DNA of 64,000 bases, taken from Rhynchonema sp. JSB1_4 (taxonomy: Eukaryota; Nematoda; Chromadorea; Monhysterida; Xyalidae). Shown piece by piece: positions 11,425 to 22,078 of the stretch. The notes beneath the pieces were generated by a model. It was not told the DNA's origin and did no database searches. It saw nothing but the letters and a program-made list of their open reading frames with translations. The position numbers and the translations under genes were made by a program. Location of the stretch: contig JASAMV010007143.1 in NCBI GenBank assembly GCA_030248065.1, positions 1 to 64,000 of the forward strand, given 5' to 3'. Every line of letters starts with the position of its first letter. The first letter of the stretch is position 1.

Positions 11425-11429
11425 TCTGA

Positions 11430-12165
11430 TCTGCGTCGATAATACATCGTTGTTCACCTGTTTATTTCATTAGCTGTGCATCTTTCTCAATCAAATTATA
11501 ATTTTTGGTGCTGCTGCTGCTTGTTGCATTATTATTGATCTGCTGTTCTCCATAATATACATTCATATCATACATACTATCATGCATTTGCATACATGCG
11601 TTCATTCTCTTTCATTCAGTTGGTCATTATTGCTATGATTGCTTCTTTTTTCTGATGATTTTTTCTCGTGCTACTGGTCTCATGCATTTATTGTTGGTCA
11701 TTTGTTGTGCTCAATTGTTGTTGCTCATGCCATTGTGCGAATGTATTTTGTAATTAAAAGAGAATCAACTTCATTCGAAATCAATTTTTTTTGTCTCGCA
11801 CACGAACGGTTGCTTTTAATCTCACCGTTCCCGATCAGTAGATCGGTTATACATATGTGTCATGTGCATAAGAAAAACAGGACCGAACAGAACACGACCC
11901 AAGATATCGAATCGATGTTTCAGATTGTCAGACTCCTCTTCCTGTGTGTGACCAGAGACCAACCACAAACGCGACGGGCCGCCTCCGCCAGCCACGTCCC
12001 TCGCCTCGGAGCCGTGTGGTGCGGCTGATAAGCGGAATTAATGTTAGTTATGCGTCAAACGGTTACGCACATGCTCATAAATGTTCCTAAGTGCTGCACT
12101 TTTTATGATGTTTTGACAACGAGCGTTTTTAAGGCATTTTTTGATTTTTGCTTACCCCCCCCCCC
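11430..12165. other. No gene seen
   Basis: A 129-codon plus-strand frame (11639-12028) lies here. It has mixed, non-conserved-looking sequence, no recognisable domain and no supporting exons, so I do not call it. Confidence 0.3.
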
Positions 12166-12298
12166 ACCATCTATCTATCGTCAACAAGTTTGGGTCGACC
12201 CCCCCCCCAGATTTTGGACTTGGGTCATCTATCTATCGTCAACACATTTCGGGTCCCAATCTATCTATCGTCAACACCCTGACCAAGTACTACACTGT
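12166..12298. mobile_element. Truncated family S MITE
   Basis: Reverse complement of the left part of the 7984-8489 element: three ATCTATCTATCGTCAAC words, a GGGTCGACC block and the end CCAAGTACTACACTG. The other end is missing; sequence changes abruptly at about 12155 into non-repeat DNA. Confidence 0.75.
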
Positions 12299-12329
12299 TT
12301 GCAGTGCAGTGTGCTAAAACGTTGCAGCC

Positions 12330-12754
12330 CAATGGTGTGGCTGGGGGGGGGGGCGGCGGGGGGGGGGTCCCCCCCCCAAGGTACAGTAGGTAGGTTGCCG
12401 CCCCTCGCCTGGTACAGTAGGTAGGTTGCCGCCCCACCCCTGGTACAGTAGGTAGGTTGCCGCCCCACCTAACTTTTCACCCAAAACATACATTTTTGGC
12501 TTAAAATTGCATAAAATTAGCATATTTGTATGCAAATAGGCGAAAAATCGCGCGCTGCGCGCGAAATTAGTGTTTTAGGCCACATTTTCTTCAGTATTTA
12601 GAGATAAAAAATTTCGGTTTCCAGATGACCCCCCCCAAGTGGTACGACCCCCCCCGCCCGACCTCGGCTGGTACAGTAGGTAGGTTGCCGCCCCGCGCCC
12701 CGCATTTTGGGTGGTACAGTAGGTTGCCGCCCCGCCTGGGTAGCTACACCACTG
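12330..12754. mobile_element. hAT-type MITE, family A, copy 2
   Basis: Ends CAATGGTGTGGCT and AGCTACACCACTG, flanked by an exact 8-bp duplication TTGCAGCC (12322-12329 and 12755-12762). GGTACAGTAGGTAGGTTGCC recurs three times on the left and GGTACAGTAGGT words twice on the right, same orientation. TCGCGCGCTGCGCGCGA forms the core at about 12548. It is a full-length reverse complement of 5769-6172. Confidence 0.92.
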
Positions 12755-13029
12755 TTGCAGCCTATCATGGTTGCTTTGAGGTGGCCCTGAAAAGGGCCGT
12801 TGGGTTAGGGTAAGTGGTCCGAAGACCAGGGTTTCGTTTCAAGCCAGTCAGTTCTTCACGGTCTTGCGGTGTTTTAGGCATGTTAGGTGTTTTAGGCACT
12901 TAGGCTTAAACTTGGGCTGGTAATGGATGCCAAAATCGTTTTCAGCGGCCCTGAAAACCCCTGGAGGAGTTTTTACGGCATTTCCACGGGTTTTGGCAAT
13001 TTTTCTACCAGGTCCCGTATATTTAAGGA

Positions 13030-13190
13030 GTGCCCAAAAGTAACGAGCAATGGACGGGCCGGGCTGGAGATTTGGTGGTTCGGGCCGGGCTTGCCGGCCC
13101 GAACTGCTCAAATTTTAAAAGCCAAAAGTGCCTTTTTGACCAAAAATTTCCAAAAATGACTTTTGGGTCGAGCCGGGCCCGATCCTGAAT
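13030..13190. repeat. GGCCCGG-rich fragment (family H)
   Basis: GACGGGCCGGGCTGGAGATT, then GGGCCGGGC and GAGCCGGGCCCGA words, resemble the termini of the element at 57995-58881. No complete inverted ends here. Confidence 0.45.
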
Positions 13191-13313
13191 CTCTGATTCA
13201 CAACGATTCTCTTTCTTTACATCGTGGCGGAACGCGAGCGCCGTAACATTCAGGCAGAGATTAACGACGGTTGATGGAAGACTGATTACTATTGTAATCA
13301 GTGCACCCTGCAG

Positions 13314-13545
13314 AGCAGTGTAGTTCCTGTGGGGACCTCTCTAAGGTACACTAATTTCCCCGACCAAGGTACACTAGTGCACTAATTTCCCCTCGGGTAC
13401 ACTAATTTCCCAAATTTTTGCCTACAATGGCCATTTTTAGGCCTAAAATGGCCATTTTTAGGCCTAAAATGTGTGATTTTAGGTCACTGTTCTCAAAAGT
13501 CGCCAAAATACCCTGTTTATGAAGAATTTTTTCATAAAAAAGGGT
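13314..13545. mobile_element. Truncated MITE, GGTACACTAATTTCCC type
   Basis: Starts with the family T end CAGTGTAGTTCCTG, followed by three GGTACACTA/GGGTACACTA words with ATTTCCC and a core of GGCCATTTTTAGGCC repeats. It resembles 7000-7349 and 62396-62738. The right end is absent; sequence returns to unique DNA at about 13545. Confidence 0.6.
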
Positions 13546-13625
13546 ACAGCTGGATTCCGTTTAATCCGTTTCATTTATAATCAGTGTTCCCGGCATGGTT
13601 CGTTTGTGTTTTCAAGCGCTATTTA

Positions 13626-13829
13626 TTAGATTGGCTTGAGCACGGGTTTGCATGAACGATTGAATTTTATGTTACTGAGTTTGACAGATGTGGGTCCGAT
13701 ATTGAATTCGGCCATCTTTCTTGGCGAAACAAACGCTTGCTGTATGCATTGAAGTCGTTGTTCAAGTGGAACGTTCCGCCAGATAATTTGGAGACGTGGA
13801 TGTGGAATTATGAATGATACTTGGGACAT
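13626..13829 (-). CDS. Small ORF or terminal exon, 67 residues
   Basis: ATG at 13829 to TAA at 13626-13628, with an AATAAA overlapping the stop region (TAATAAAT, about 13618-13626). The peptide is basic at its end (NRSCKPVLKP) and includes WRNVPLEQRLQ and FVSPRKMAEF. It faces away from the ZC3H3-type gene. It may be a single-exon small protein or the last exon of a gene whose upstream exons I cannot place. Family not recognised. Confidence 0.4.
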   Translation of the reverse strand: MSQVSFIIPHPRLQIIWRNVPLEQRLQCIQQAFVSPRKMAEFNIGPTSVKLSNIKFNRSCKPVLKPI

Positions 13830-14295
13830 AAAGTTGCTCTGTTACAGTTATGTTATTCGTCACACCGTTGTTGGTTCATATCTTCGCAGGCACCAATCAC
13901 GGGCAAGCAACAAACTGACAGACACATGCTCAACAAAAAAATAATCGCAATCGCAAAACACAAGCTTTCAGTAGCGCACAGGCATGCTACGACAGTGACC
14001 ACACACCAACAAACTCTTGCTCCTTTTTGTTCATTTTTGTCATTTTTCCTAACCTGTCGGTCGGTCGGCGTAAGTCGTTGTCGGCAGGCTTTTGCGAAAG
14101 CGTGCATAAAACTTGAAACTTGAAACAGTAATAGGGAAACGTCGAGCCAGCAATAAATGTTTCATCCTCACAGGCTGTGCAACAACACAAAATTTTTGGA
14201 TGTCCGTCTCCGTGTGGCGTTGCGTTATTGCTGAAAGTCAGTTTCATAATTGGCTCGAAAGTTACAATTCTCCTTCTTATCCTAACCGGAAATTC

Positions 14296-17200
14296 ATGTC
14301 CAGATCAGCATCAAAGTCTGCAAAAATGTCCACCAATGAGAGTCGGTTCGTGACGAATTTCAAATTGGTCAACAAAAACAGGAGCAGTCCAAAACCAGTC
14401 CCGAGCCAGCTGCAGGGTCCCGATCTGCCCCTGGCCCGTACCTTCCCAACCGTCGGCCGTGAACGTCCCGCATTTAACCCAGCCTTCAAATGGGTGAAAC
14501 GACTTGGCACCGGAACTGGAACCGGACCGAACGGCGACCGATCGCAAAGTCCACAACAGGATCAGGTGGTTGGAGTCACGATCGGGTCCGACTCGGGCTC
14601 ATGCGATGACGACCTGCAGACAAGCACCAAGACTGGCACCAAAGGTTGGTGTTGATTGGTGAAGGGGTAGTAAATAACTGATAAGCAAAAAGTTATTTTT
14701 GTGCCTCAGTGTAATTCACAATGACAGAATGTTCCATCCAAAGGCGAAACCAGGCTCAAACGGATCAGGCTGCCAGTCAAATGACAAAAAAATTTCAGTG
14801 CTCCGTTTTTCAATCGGTTTGTAGTTTGTTGGCCGCTCAGCAAAAAGCAGAAAAGGCTTTATCTCACAAAAAATTCACTTGTGTGTGACATGCCGAACCT
14901 TCAGGTTCGAAAACGTTTCCATCGAAAAGACCGGCTCGATACCCAGTTGTTGACCAGAGCAGCTTCGCACGCCACACACCACCCAAGGAATTGTGGTCGA
15001 TGAACAAAATTAGGTCGACTTTCACAGAGACCCCGATCACGGCCACTTATAGTGACTCGGAGACAAACACAAGGTTGGCGTAGCGCAATGGCTTGATCGC
15101 TGCACCAACTTTGCCAGATACCGGGGGTTCAAACCTGATCACTGCGTGTGGGTCAAAATGAGTGCAAATGACTAACATACCTTGCTGCAGATCAAAATTT
15201 TCCCGTGAACGGCGAAACTCACATGGCGGCGACGCTAGAACAACAACAGAAGCATTTGGTTCTCGACTGAAGCGATTGTCAACAACGTCAAGCTTCGGCT
15301 CAGCAACCGGCACGACGAATGTGGTGAAAGTGTTGTTGAGGTGAGTCAGAGAACGGAATTATGCATCAAGGTTGACGACGGTCGGTCTCAAAGCGATCCA
15401 CTGTTTGTAACAACAACCATTCGCCATTATGATACAAGATGGACCAACAAGAATTATTCATACGAAAGTAATTGCTCACATGCGGTAATCCAGCTGCCGA
15501 GTGTGTCGTGTGATTGGTTCTGCCTTGGTCATGTGACTGTTGGTATCGTGGATACGTGTTCTGAGTTCAACCTAACAGTTTTATTGGATCACAGCCAGTT
15601 CAAAGCTGTTACACTATGCACATAAATTGAAGTTACGGAGCCATAAATCAAACTACACTCAATGGGTGATATTTTCGAAACGGTGTAAAGGTGAGTTGGG
15701 TGTAAAGGTCGGTGTAAGCTCAATCGAAAGCTCGGTCGGTGTCAGCTCGGTGTAAACATGAAACATTGCCTGCTGTTAACGTGGAATGTTTCATGTTTAC
15801 ACCGAGCTGACACCGACCGAGCTTTCAACCGAGCTTACACCGACCTTTACACCCAACCGAGCTTTACACCGTTTCGAAAATGCCACCCAATGTAAAAGTC
15901 ACGTGAGTCGCAAGGCAGAGCCGATGTGGACAATCGATGTTTACCGTTGCAGAAACGCTGCAAGCCGTCGTCGAAGTCGACAGAGTCGACTCAAGTACCG
16001 TCGTGTCTCGCAAGAGTATTCGAGCACAAAACTGCGTCCCGCCGATTTCTGCATGCGATACAACCGCACGGGCATGTGCCCACGACCGGGTGTTTGTCAA
16101 CTGAAACACGACAAGGCTTATCTGGCCATTTGTAAAAGGTTTGGTGCCGCCTTTCTGAAAGTCCTCTCTTGTGAGCGACGCAAGCATACTGGTAGTAAAA
16201 CTTGGTGATACGATTGGTCAGGTCCGGGTCTGTCTTGGGTTAACAAGGTATCCACACTGAAATGATAGTGCAGATGTAACACTGATGCCGCTATTGTCAT
16301 GTTCACTGACAAACAATATTAGTACCGGCCGTTCTCGGTTACCGCCCCACTCCCGATTTTCGTGCCACCAATTTTGAACGCCGCAAAAGTTCTTTATTTT
16401 GGGCCGAAAAATTTTTGATAAATATGGGACAAAAAATTGATTTTCCTTGCAAATAAGGGTGCTTTCCTTGAAATTCAGGGAAAATCAAGGAAATTCAGGG
16501 TTTAAGAACCGAGAAACGACCCAGACGTTTTTATAATAAACGTCGGTTTTCAAATAAAAACGGCGTCGTTTTTCTTGCCCAACTTTGGTCCAACGCAGTT
16601 CCGATCCGACCCGGCTCAATCACCAAATTTGATTCCGGAACTGCTGTTTCAGTTTCCTAACGGGCCACTGCACAAATCCAACCTGTCGCCTGTCGCACCG
16701 TCCAAACGCGTGCAATATGCCGATTTGTGATCGTTTCCTTGCTGAATCATGCTTCAACCCCGACTGCTTGTACACACACGTGAAACATTCACCAGACACA
16801 CCACTCTGTCAGGCGTTTGTGCTCGGCTACTGCAGCAGAGGCGTTGAGGTCCGTTAATGGAGCACCAGTGATTATTCACCAGTCAACCCTGGTTGTAAAT
16901 GAATGTTTTGCGTGGACCCGAATCACCCGTATCCGTTAGTTGATGTACAGTACGGTAGGTCCGTTCTCGTTGTACATTTATGTTACACGCCTGCCATTTG
17001 GCAGCTTTGTTCAGGTAGTGCACCGTGTGGGTGCACTTTGTTGCATTAAAGTAGTGATTGGTCGGGCGTCACTCAAATTGGGTGTGGAAATTGTGATAAT
17101 TAATGTTTCAGCTATAAAGTTGTGGATCAGAAACTTACGAACAGCACTTTTCATGCCTTATCAGAGTTGATCATTTCAAACAAATCGCTCTGTGTTCTCG

Positions 17201-17518
17201 CATAAAAAAGGTATGGTCGTAGGCACCAGTCAATCTCTGATCGTTATGGAAGCAAATTGCGTACAACCTAATGTTTAACATGACTGAGTTTCATTCCGTT
17301 TTCAATTTCAGTGTCGAAAACAGCACATGTTTGCCAAGCATTTCTACTCGAGTGCAAATCTCCCTCCCGCCATCCAACCAAGTAAGCAATCGATCGTCGA
17401 CTCTGTTATGGACAACAATGACTCTGTGCATGCTGACATTTCACTTGAACTAGAAGAAAACGAAGAAAGACATCGCCCAGCTGGATTTCTGCCAAATTTC
17501 ATAAAGGTCGTCGAGTGA
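14296..17518 (+). CDS. ZC3H3: ZC3H3-type CCCH zinc-finger protein
   Basis: Seven exons agree in phase: 14296-14644, 14728-14820, 14905-15073, 15191-15340, 15953-16138, 16653-16848, 17312-17518; 449 residues. The N-terminal two thirds is Ser/Thr/Arg-rich and likely disordered, with KRLSTTSS-type phosphosites. Exon 5 carries the first CCCH finger (CMRYNRTGMCPRPGVCQLKH), and exons 5-7 carry three more (SFLTGHCTNPTCRLSH, DRFLAESCFNPDCLYTH, AFVLGYCSRGVECRKQH). Their order and spacing follow ZC3H3, a nuclear factor tied to mRNA polyadenylation and export; human ZC3H3 has five fingers, so one fewer is recognised here. The start ATG is the first in frame with exon 1; earlier exons are possible. AATAAA at 17616 and 17637. 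Introns 4 and 5 hold MITE sequence. Confidence 0.85.
15661..15892. mobile_element. Foldback/MITE hairpin in ZC3H3 intron 4
   Basis: Two arms of about 105 bp are near-perfect inverted copies. The left arm runs from GATATTTTCGAAACGGTGTA to GTAAACATGAAACATT, and the right arm mirrors it from AATGTTTCATGTTTACACCG to CCGTTTCGAAAAT, with a loop of about 17 nt. The arms are themselves built from repeated GGTGTAA and GCTCGGT words. No coding content. Confidence 0.85.
16421..16600. mobile_element. Partial CAGGGTTGG-family element in ZC3H3 intron 5
   Basis: Closely matches the right half of the complete element at 42610-43091: GGGACAA.AAATTGATTTT, TCAGGG.AAATCAAG, ACGACCCAGACGTTTTT and a GCCCAAC end. 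The terminal CAACCCTG is degraded to CCAACTTTGG. Confidence 0.65.
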
Positions 17519-17651
17519 TAAAAATGGCCAGCTTCGAAATCGGGCTCGTGTTCGCGTAGCGTGAGCGTGACTATACATTAGCATGAACGAGTGTGTAAAA
17601 TCCTTCAGTTTTTAAAATAAATGACAATAACGACACCAATAAAATATGAAA

Positions 17652-18900
17652 TTACGTTACAAAGAACACTATGGTCAACTTTTCACAGGGCGCACTGAGG
17701 CTGAGTTGGTTAGTTACATACATACATAAGCCTTATGTACCAGAGGAGGGCTTAATCGAAGTGCTCCGGTAAATTAGTCCCCTGTTGGGACATGCTTCGC
17801 CTTCGAGAGATCTCAAGAAAACGATTTCTCACGCAAGAGAAATCGGAATGACAGCAGGGAGAATAATTCAGACTGTTTGCTTGTTTGGCGTTGTCCGGAG
17901 ATTTTTTGCGTTTCTGTCATTCAAACCTGACGTATATCACAGAGTCACTTTTCGCAACCGGTTGCAAACATTCGTCCGAACCCGAGTAGTGGAGCGTGCA
18001 GTTTCCAGTGTCACCTGAAGGAAGACACAGAGGCAGGGCTATTTATTATCTCGGTGGCCAAACGAGGGCCTTCGAACAGTAAATAAAAAAACAAACACAT
18101 ACTAACTTTCGAACGTGTATGCGGCACACTGGCAATCATCGTGACAATGTTTAGCGCACGCCGCCATCAGTGGCTGCGGGAAATTGGCCAAGATCGCTCC
18201 TGTGCCGACGACGTTCACTCGATCCGCGTATCGCGACTGGCTACCTTTGTATAGCGCACCGCTATAAAGAACGATGACTGTTGCGATCATGTGTCTGAGC
18301 TTGTATGCAAATGAGAAAGTGTGGGCTTTGTGCTGGTTGGATCAGGTGATCTCGAAAGGGAAGATCTGGTATGAATGTTGTTGAGAAGAATACTGATGAG
18401 TTGAGTGGGTTGGTACCTTGCTGCTGTAGCGTTGTTAGCTTTTGGTTTGGGTTTTTCATTCGTTCAAATACTTACTGAATAAACTTGTTGCTTGTCGAAG
18501 CGCAATTGGTTTATCCCGTTCGGACAACATATCCAACGAAGGCATCGAACCACATATTCGGTGCAATATCTGATTGCGATACGTCACAGGCGACACATAC
18601 AGTAACAACATGAACGAAGCCATACAACCTTCACACCACAAGCGCTTTGTACATATACAGTATGTATAGGATGTAGTAATGTACGCAATTTTAGGTTTTA
18701 GGTTGATTCGAGGTCTGGAACTATACATACTGTATGTATGTATCTGAACTAGCATCAACAAATCTAAAAACATGACATTTGCAAAACAAAATTTCGGTCG
18801 GTCATGTGCAGACGGCCTACCGAAGACGACTTACCGTCGGTGCCGAACGAATGGCAACTGCCCGGGGTCGGGGCACAGCAAGTTTGGTTGGCCACGACTC
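17652..18900 (-). CDS. PAN/apple-like secreted protein (partial model)
   Basis: Exons 18277-18107, 18014-17927 and 17700-17652 join in phase. They encode a PAN/apple-like half: CAKHCHDDCQCAAYTFES, then GNCTLHYSGSDEC and a short tail to TAA. PAN modules are disulfide-bonded extracellular adhesion or recognition domains; the C..C.C-then-C spacing fits. Two further exons upstream (18569-18476 and 18900-18835) have good splice sites and agree in phase if 18900-18835 is read as ESWPTKLAV; its alternative frame is Cys-rich (NQTCCAPTPGSC). The start and signal peptide were not found. It ends tail-to-tail with the ZC3H3-type gene. Confidence 0.45.
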
Positions 18901-18934
18901 CTGAAAGGTATCGATAGGTACATACTGTACCTGT

Positions 18935-19660
18935 CAGGGTTGTTTCAAAAAAAAAAGTGGTCAATTAAAAAATTTTTTTTTTAAAAAAAAAATTTTTTTT
19001 TTGAAACTCAGATTTTGCTTTTTTTTTTTAATAAAAAAAAGTTGCCCAAAATGGGCTAAAATGTCCAAAAATGGCCTTTTTCGAGGCAAAAAATTGGCAC
19101 TTTTTTTCTGTGGACGAGACAATTTTTCCAAAATCGCGCCTGCGGCGCTCCGTATTGTCCCCAAATCCGTACAGGGATGCGCGGGGCTGGTCTTTTATAG
19201 TAATGTGGCACCGATAATGTACTACTACATGCTACTACACATGTATATATGCAGGTCTGGTGCAAAACCGGGCGCGCAAAGTCGATCTGACGCGCAAGAT
19301 TTGGGCTGTAATCGATATTTTGATGGTCGTATATCAGATATACGGCATTAGATGCATTAAAATACGTTGTACGGCATGCTACAATACATCAGAGTAACAT
19401 CGTTAGTGAACATCAACCTCAGACTGGTCGGAGACCATGGAATCTGCACAATACTACCGGGTGTCACCACACAAGTTCGGTCTGAGGCGAAAATTTTTCA
19501 ATTTTTGAAAAATATGTTGTATCGATTTCATTTATCCTGAAACGTCGTTTGCAACACTTTTTCTAATAAAAAAATTTTTCGTCAAAAAAAAATCAAAAAA
19601 AAAATTTTTTTTTTAAAAAAAAAAAGCTCGTTAATAAAAAAATTTTTTTTTTCAACCCTG
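18935..19660. mobile_element. hAT-type element, CAGGGTTG ends
   Basis: Ends CAGGGTTG and CAACCCTG, flanked by an exact 8-bp duplication GTACCTGT (18927-18934 and 19661-19668). Subterminal tracts of A and T form long AAAAAATTTTTT palindromes at both ends. The 726-bp interior has no credible coding sequence. Confidence 0.88.
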
Positions 19661-19679
19661 GTACCTGTACATGACCAGA

Positions 19680-21970
19680 AGATTGTGAGACGATACCTCA
19701 TCCCGAGCGATACCTCATGTTGCGCAGTACCTGATTCTGCGACAATACCTCATGTCCCTGTACCTCATTCTGCGACAATACCTCATGTCTCAGCGTCCCA
19801 TAGTTAAGAGGGAACGAGCAGTTTCGTGCTGATTGTGAGCTGTTAACATGGGTTGGGAAACTCAAACTTGGGTTGCACTTTTGCCTAATGGGTACGCACT
19901 CACAGCATGCAAACATGAAGCTGAAGGTTGCAGCGATTGCGAAGGAGCATGTGAACTGTAAATTGTGCATTCAGGTCAAACTACCCTCCAACAAGATGAA
20001 CGTCATAATTTACACGCATTCGAAACTTTAGAAGCTTGTGAGAAAACAGTACGTCGCATGCCATTGAAACTACATATCAATCGAATCCGCTCGTCAAGAC
20101 GCATATGATGGTGCAAGGTAAAATGCTATTGGTTAATTCACGTGACCACAAGACTGGTTAAGGATGCATGAAGTCTATGTGTGAATGCACCAGTGAGTGA
20201 AAAAGCAGCATAAAGTTGCACGTTTCGCAAGTGTTTCCGCATAAAACAGTTCTACACCCCTGGTATGAACGTTTCCAAGTATTATAGAACATAATTGATT
20301 CACATTCACTTCAAATGATAAGCTCATTGGTCAAGGAACTCTGTCACAATAGTTTGTGGGAGGCTGTTATTGAGACGGCGATTCCATATATTTTCCACAA
20401 GGTGCACAATAATTGTTCATTTTTAGGCCTGGGGCACAGCTGGTCATTAAGAGACCTAGATCACCATAATTATTATATCACTGTGCTGCGCAAGTTAGAG
20501 CTCTGTGTTACTTACTGTTGGTTGTTATCATGCCCATTGCATGCGTTTGCACGCAAGCTTGCCACTTCTTGCCTGCTTAGCCACGAGCGCACTTCTCACT
20601 TATTTTGAAATATGAAATTAGAAATGAAATAAAGTATGTGTTTTTGATGCTAATTATTCAATAATGATGTGCAAAAACGCAAGTTTCACCAAGCTAACGT
20701 ATGGTATGTATATGTACCTATGTATGTATGTAGCTGGTGTCATAGCGAGAGCACTGTATTATATCACTGCCACACACAAGACCGCTGTATTGTTATTGGT
20801 TGAAATCATGCCCATTGGATGCGGCTGAGATCACCATTTCTTGGTTGCCTTGCCTGCTAATGCCACGAATGCATGGTTTAGCTTAATCGGCCTGAACTAA
20901 TCTCCTTTATTTAGCAACCTACTATTGTGCATTGCGGGCAGATGAATTACTGTTGACACACTCAAAATGTTTCAAAAACTCACGTTTACCAAGGCAGGCA
21001 CCCATGTTCAGAGATACGTACTGTTTCAAAGTTTCGAAAGTTTTGGAATCCAGTATTGTTTGAGTACTGCACCTGGTTTTACCCTAGAAAAACTGCTTTA
21101 GCTACTGACGTTTGCGGTGCCATTCGGTTGTTGGTATTCCAGTGTTTTTGACGAAAATGTGAATTGGTATAACTGTTTATTTTTAGCTGGAAGCGATAAA
21201 ATCTTCTTGAACACATCACCTCAGATTGTATCAATACCATGCTACATACATTATACCGTGATTCATTGGGATCGTGTACCAGTTTACAGCAATTGTCACG
21301 TCCATCGCATGCGACAACAACAGTTTTGTTGTCTGTCATTCCTTGCTGATTCATAGCACGGATGCATGATCAGCTAGATACCGCCTTTTGACGCCACCTA
21401 TTCAAAAAGGTATACTTTTGAAGGTCCTTTGCATTCAGTGGGGCAACTTGTGACCACGCGCTGGTGTACTGTGCGCTTATAACAGCTTATTCTATCGTGC
21501 TTTGTATCATTCATCTGTGAAACACGCCACACTGGTCAACGTGCCCATGAAACATCAGTACGAACGACAGGCAAGTGTCTACATCACGTAGCAACCGCCA
21601 CTTTGCCCGTATATCAAACTGCTAATAGACGGACACCAATTGCGCATAAACGCGCATTGCCACTAACAAGCTCCTTATAGAGGGGCAAAAGGTGTGGTTT
21701 TTCACCGCCGGGCGCGAGCTAAACCAACACCCCAAGCTAACTCCACATTCAGTTGCATTCGTGACGTGCAACAACTGGGTGCGTGTTGCCCTTGGTTACT
21801 ATGGCAACCAGTACACTGCCTGAGGGTGTACGGTATTTCACATGAGGTCTTTTCCATATGACATGAGGTATTGTCGCAGCATGAGGTTTTTCGACTTGCG
21901 CATGAGGTACTGCGCAGCATGAGGTATTTTCGCACATGAGGTATTGTCGCAGAATGAGGTACCGTCCCCG
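19680..21970. repeat. Inverted pair of ATACCTCATG arrays
   Basis: At 19693-19790 the words ATACCTCATG, GTACCTCAT and TGCGACAATACCTCATG repeat about six times. At 21835-21962 the same words occur about seven times in reverse complement (CATGAGGTATTGTCGCA). The 2 kb between them is mostly unique, with two diverged copies of a CATGCCCATTG(C/G)ATGCG segment (20529 and 20807). This may be one large element with array-like ends; I found no terminal repeat or target duplication and no gene inside. Confidence 0.55.
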
Positions 21971-22078
21971 GACCGACCAGATAACCCAAGAATGGGAGGG
22001 GGGTTTATCCTCAGACAGATCGTAACGGTTCCGATGTGCCCGGATCCGGACTGTGCATTTGTACAAGCAGCACTACGC

